Notes under the pieces: generated by a model | Database searches by the model: none | Told to the model about the DNA's origin: nothing | What the model saw: only the letters and a program-made list of their open reading frames with translations | NCBI GenBank assembly: GCA_964582985.1 | Contig: CAZOUM010000098.1 | Span: forward strand, 1 to 6,857 | Length of the DNA: 6,857 nt | Origin: CAZQYB01 sp964582985 | GTDB taxonomy: Bacteria; Planctomycetota; Phycisphaerae; Sedimentisphaerales; Anaerobacaceae | Direction of reading: 5' to 3' | Part shown: positions 5,428-6,857 of the stretch, piece after piece | Layout: the number at the start of each line of letters is the position of its first letter | Position numbering within the stretch: position 1 is the stretch's first letter | Position numbers and translations under genes: made by a program

Positions 5428-5991
5428 ATGAATCAATGCTTTCGATTATATACATGGCAACTTCCTGACTGGGATATTACTAGGGAACACCGTGATCCTT
5501 CCAAAGGATTCCAAGCATGGCGTGGTGATACATGGCCCAGACTACAATTGTTATATTCGAAACTAGAAGAGAGGATAGGTACTCTTGATTTTCTTTGGTG
5601 TTTTGCAAAATATGAGTATTGGTACGATACTCCAATACGTAGGCTCTGGGAGCTTGATGTGCCAAGTTCGGAAATATTTCACTTCTTAGATTCAGATACT
5701 TGGGAAACAATGCGTAAAAACGCTGAAAATGGTGAACAGCCTGCGAAAATTTGTTGGGATGAACTGATTATAGAACGGAATGAGGGAATAAAAAGATTAT
5801 CTACTGGAAATAAAGATAATATTACGCCACTAGTGCGTCTACTAGTTCCCTCGGAATGGACCGACAGAAGTAGGTCTAGATTTAGCAATGGTCCTGCTTA
5901 TGTGAAGTACAAAGATTTGCCTACTTCTGAGTGTGAGGCAAAGAGATGTCGAGATGAGGGATGTAAAAGAGGGGCTTGGCGACAGCGATGA
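5428..5991 (+). CDS. Hypothetical protein resembling DUF3841
   Basis: The 187-residue protein has a high Trp and Tyr content and no membrane segment. Three regions recall DUF3841: the start RLYTWQLPDW (6-15), the stretch LYSKLEERIG (42-51) leading to FLWCFAKYEYW (55-65), and LWELDVPSSEIFHFLDSDTW (73-92) with a later CWDEL (109-113). In that family an N-terminal TIQ-like strand, an aromatic W-x-W region and an LELDVP...D-x-W segment occur in this order. The match is from memory and partial. The C-terminus is short, basic and has three cysteines (ECEAKRCRDEGC), unlike the rest. The start follows the upstream gene by 30 bases, with only a weak ribosome binding site. Function is unknown. Confidence 0.6.
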   Translation: MNQCFRLYTWQLPDWDITREHRDPSKGFQAWRGDTWPRLQLLYSKLEERIGTLDFLWCFAKYEYWYDTPIRRLWELDVPSSEIFHFLDSDTWETMRKNAENGEQPAKICWDELIIERNEGIKRLSTGNKDNITPLVRLLVPSEWTDRSRSRFSNGPAYVKYKDLPTSECEAKRCRDEGCKRGAWRQR

Positions 5992-6030
5992 AAAGAAAGT
6001 AATTCGTTGAAATAAAAGAGAATGGACGAG

Positions 6031-6045
6031 TCCGCCATAGGCGGA
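6031..6045. repeat. TCCGCC-ATA-GGCGGA palindrome
   Basis: A perfect 6-bp stem with an ATA loop sits in the 84-bp gap between two accessory genes. Related palindromes occur at 151-177 and 1191-1207. The half GGCGGATAAAT seen here recurs at 6743-6753. No T-run follows, so it is a dispersed repeat and not an obvious terminator. Confidence 0.65.
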
Positions 6046-6075
6046 TAAATAATAATAAAAACAAAAGGGTATCGT

Positions 6076-6636
6076 ATGAGTGTATGGTCTTTTGATTGGA
6101 TTAAAGTAATTCAGCTTAAAGCTAGATACTTATTTGGAATATGGTTTGCGGGTGCACTCATTTTATTTTCGCCTATATCGTTAGCCGAAAAAATGGGAAT
6201 AACGAGCTTTAGACAAACACACAAACACTGGATTGGCTTGGCAATGATTGTGTCATTTGTTTTTTGGTTTATAAGTATATGGGGAATTTTTCATAACTAT
6301 CGCAAAAGACAAAAACGAGAAGTAGCTATACTTGAAAAAATGAAATTTTTATCTCCTGAAGAAAAAATTATTCTCGCCTATTGTGTTGACAGACAACAGC
6401 AATCTATCTCTCTTGAGATAACAGAGAAATCTGCCAGCTTACTTACTCAAAAAGGCCTTCTTATCAAAGATTCTGGAGTTCATGATGTTCTATACTGGCC
6501 ACACACCATTCCTGATTTTGTTTGGTCCCATCTCTGTACGTTTGAAGAGCTAATATTTGGTAACTTAGAAAGTCAAGAGGCCAAACAAGAACTTAAGAGA
6601 TTTGAAAATAAACTAAGGCGTTTATCAGATTGGTAA
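6076..6636 (+). CDS. SieB-like superinfection exclusion membrane protein
   Basis: The 186-residue protein has the architecture of the phage superinfection exclusion B (SieB) family. A short FDWIK start is followed by two hydrophobic helices at about 17-36 and 51-73, a basic stretch (NYRKRQKRE, 74-82), and a soluble C-terminal domain opening with FLSPEEKIILAYC (91-103) and containing LLTQKGLLI (122-130). SieB of lambdoid phages aborts infection by certain other phages from the inner membrane. The same role is inferred for this protein. A modest AAAGGG (6064-6069) precedes the start. It closes the same-strand accessory group. The C-terminal tail is charged and probably helical. Alternative assignments would be a generic two-helix protein with a winged-helix tail. 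Confidence 0.6.
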   Translation: MSVWSFDWIKVIQLKARYLFGIWFAGALILFSPISLAEKMGITSFRQTHKHWIGLAMIVSFVFWFISIWGIFHNYRKRQKREVAILEKMKFLSPEEKIILAYCVDRQQQSISLEITEKSASLLTQKGLLIKDSGVHDVLYWPHTIPDFVWSHLCTFEELIFGNLESQEAKQELKRFENKLRRLSDW

Positions 6637-6638
6637 TA

Positions 6639-6734
6639 TGTCATTCCTGCGAAAGCAGGACACGAAGCAAAGCGGAGAGCCGCGATAGCGAATCCAGAAA
6701 AGGAAATTAGATACCCGCCTGCGCGGGTATGACA
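6639..6734. repeat. Nested palindromic repeat with inverted ends
   Basis: The 96-bp unit starts TGTCAT and ends ATGACA. Each end carries a hairpin: TCCTGC-GAAA-GCAGGA (6645-6660) and ATACCCGC-CTGC-GCGGGTAT (6711-6730). A third hairpin, GCGG-AGAG-CCGC (6672-6683), lies in a segment that separates GCAGGA from AATCCAG. As I recall, these two words are adjacent in common copies of this widespread repeat. The unit begins three bases after the SieB-like stop codon and may also help stop transcription. A minus-strand frame at 6573-6791 is composed of this repeat and is not a gene. Confidence 0.7.
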
Positions 6735-6763
6735 GTGTGATAGGCGGATAAATATTGAAGAAG

Positions 6764-6800
6764 CCCCGATGAGATAGACAAACGGCGTCATCTCACGGGG
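6764..6800. terminator. Long hairpin at the right edge
   Basis: CCCCG-A-TGAGAT (6764-6775) pairs with ATCTCA-CGGGG (6790-6800), giving 11 bp with a single bulged A around a 14-base loop. On the minus strand it is followed by CTTCTTCAA, a poor T-tract, and on the plus strand by no T-run. It may be a terminator for a gene beyond the right edge on the minus strand, or part of another repeat. The last 57 bases contain only short TTTAGT/GTTAGT words. Confidence 0.4.
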
Positions 6801-6857
6801 TGAACGGGAACGGATAGTCTTTAGTTGAAAGTCGTTAGTATTTAGTCGGCGGGATAG

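Noticed and set aside
5480..5888. Two minus-strand frames opposite the DUF3841-like gene
   Set aside because: They are antisense to a longer frame that fits the same-strand gene series, with no ribosome binding site or recognisable family.
6573..6791. Minus-strand 72-codon frame at the right edge
   Set aside because: Most of it translates the palindromic repeat at 6639-6734. The peptide is the kind these repeats routinely produce and it overlaps the end of the SieB-like gene.

Overview
The window looks like chromosomal DNA of an uncultured bacterium, probably from a metagenome. It has one housekeeping gene, one tRNA gene and many short palindromic repeats with CCTGAG...GTCGAAGG, TCCGCC...GGCGGA and GTCATTCCTGCGAAAGCAGG cores. 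I lean towards a planctomycete (Phycisphaerae-like), from the style of the glutamate 5-kinase and the repeat-rich spacers. That placement rests on memory and is not demonstrated.

Left part (1-1277). A gene-free, repeat-bearing leader of about 220 bp is followed by two paralogous genes for 81-residue, two-helix membrane proteins (313-558 and 723-968). Their promoters, ribosome binding sites, starts and stops are offset by exactly 410 bp, so this is a tandem duplication that carried its promoter along. A minus-strand tRNA-Leu(CAA) follows at 1005-1090, with a near-consensus promoter.

Middle (1278-2762). proB (glutamate 5-kinase, first step of proline synthesis) lies on the minus strand. Its coding sequence contains a 67-bp palindrome-bounded insert that adds about 22 residues in frame. 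This is the clearest unusual feature of the window. The spacer upstream of proB holds the proB promoter, another dispersed repeat, a strong -10 box facing right and a 31-codon ORF that may be a decayed gene start.

Right part (2763-6636). An AT-rich, all-plus-strand group of accessory genes reads as a small phage-defence island. It contains an AIPR-family protein with an apparent PD-(D/E)XK nuclease motif, a 67-residue winged-helix-like protein translationally coupled to a 161-residue one-helix protein, a protein resembling DUF3841, and a SieB-like superinfection-exclusion membrane protein. The AIPR and SieB-like calls rest on visible family patterns. The other three genes are uncharacterised, and joint action in defence is inferred from proximity. 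The island is bracketed by dispersed repeats (2515-2555 and 6639-6734), and its base composition differs clearly from proB. The right edge (6637-6857) is non-coding and holds a nested palindromic repeat and one further hairpin.
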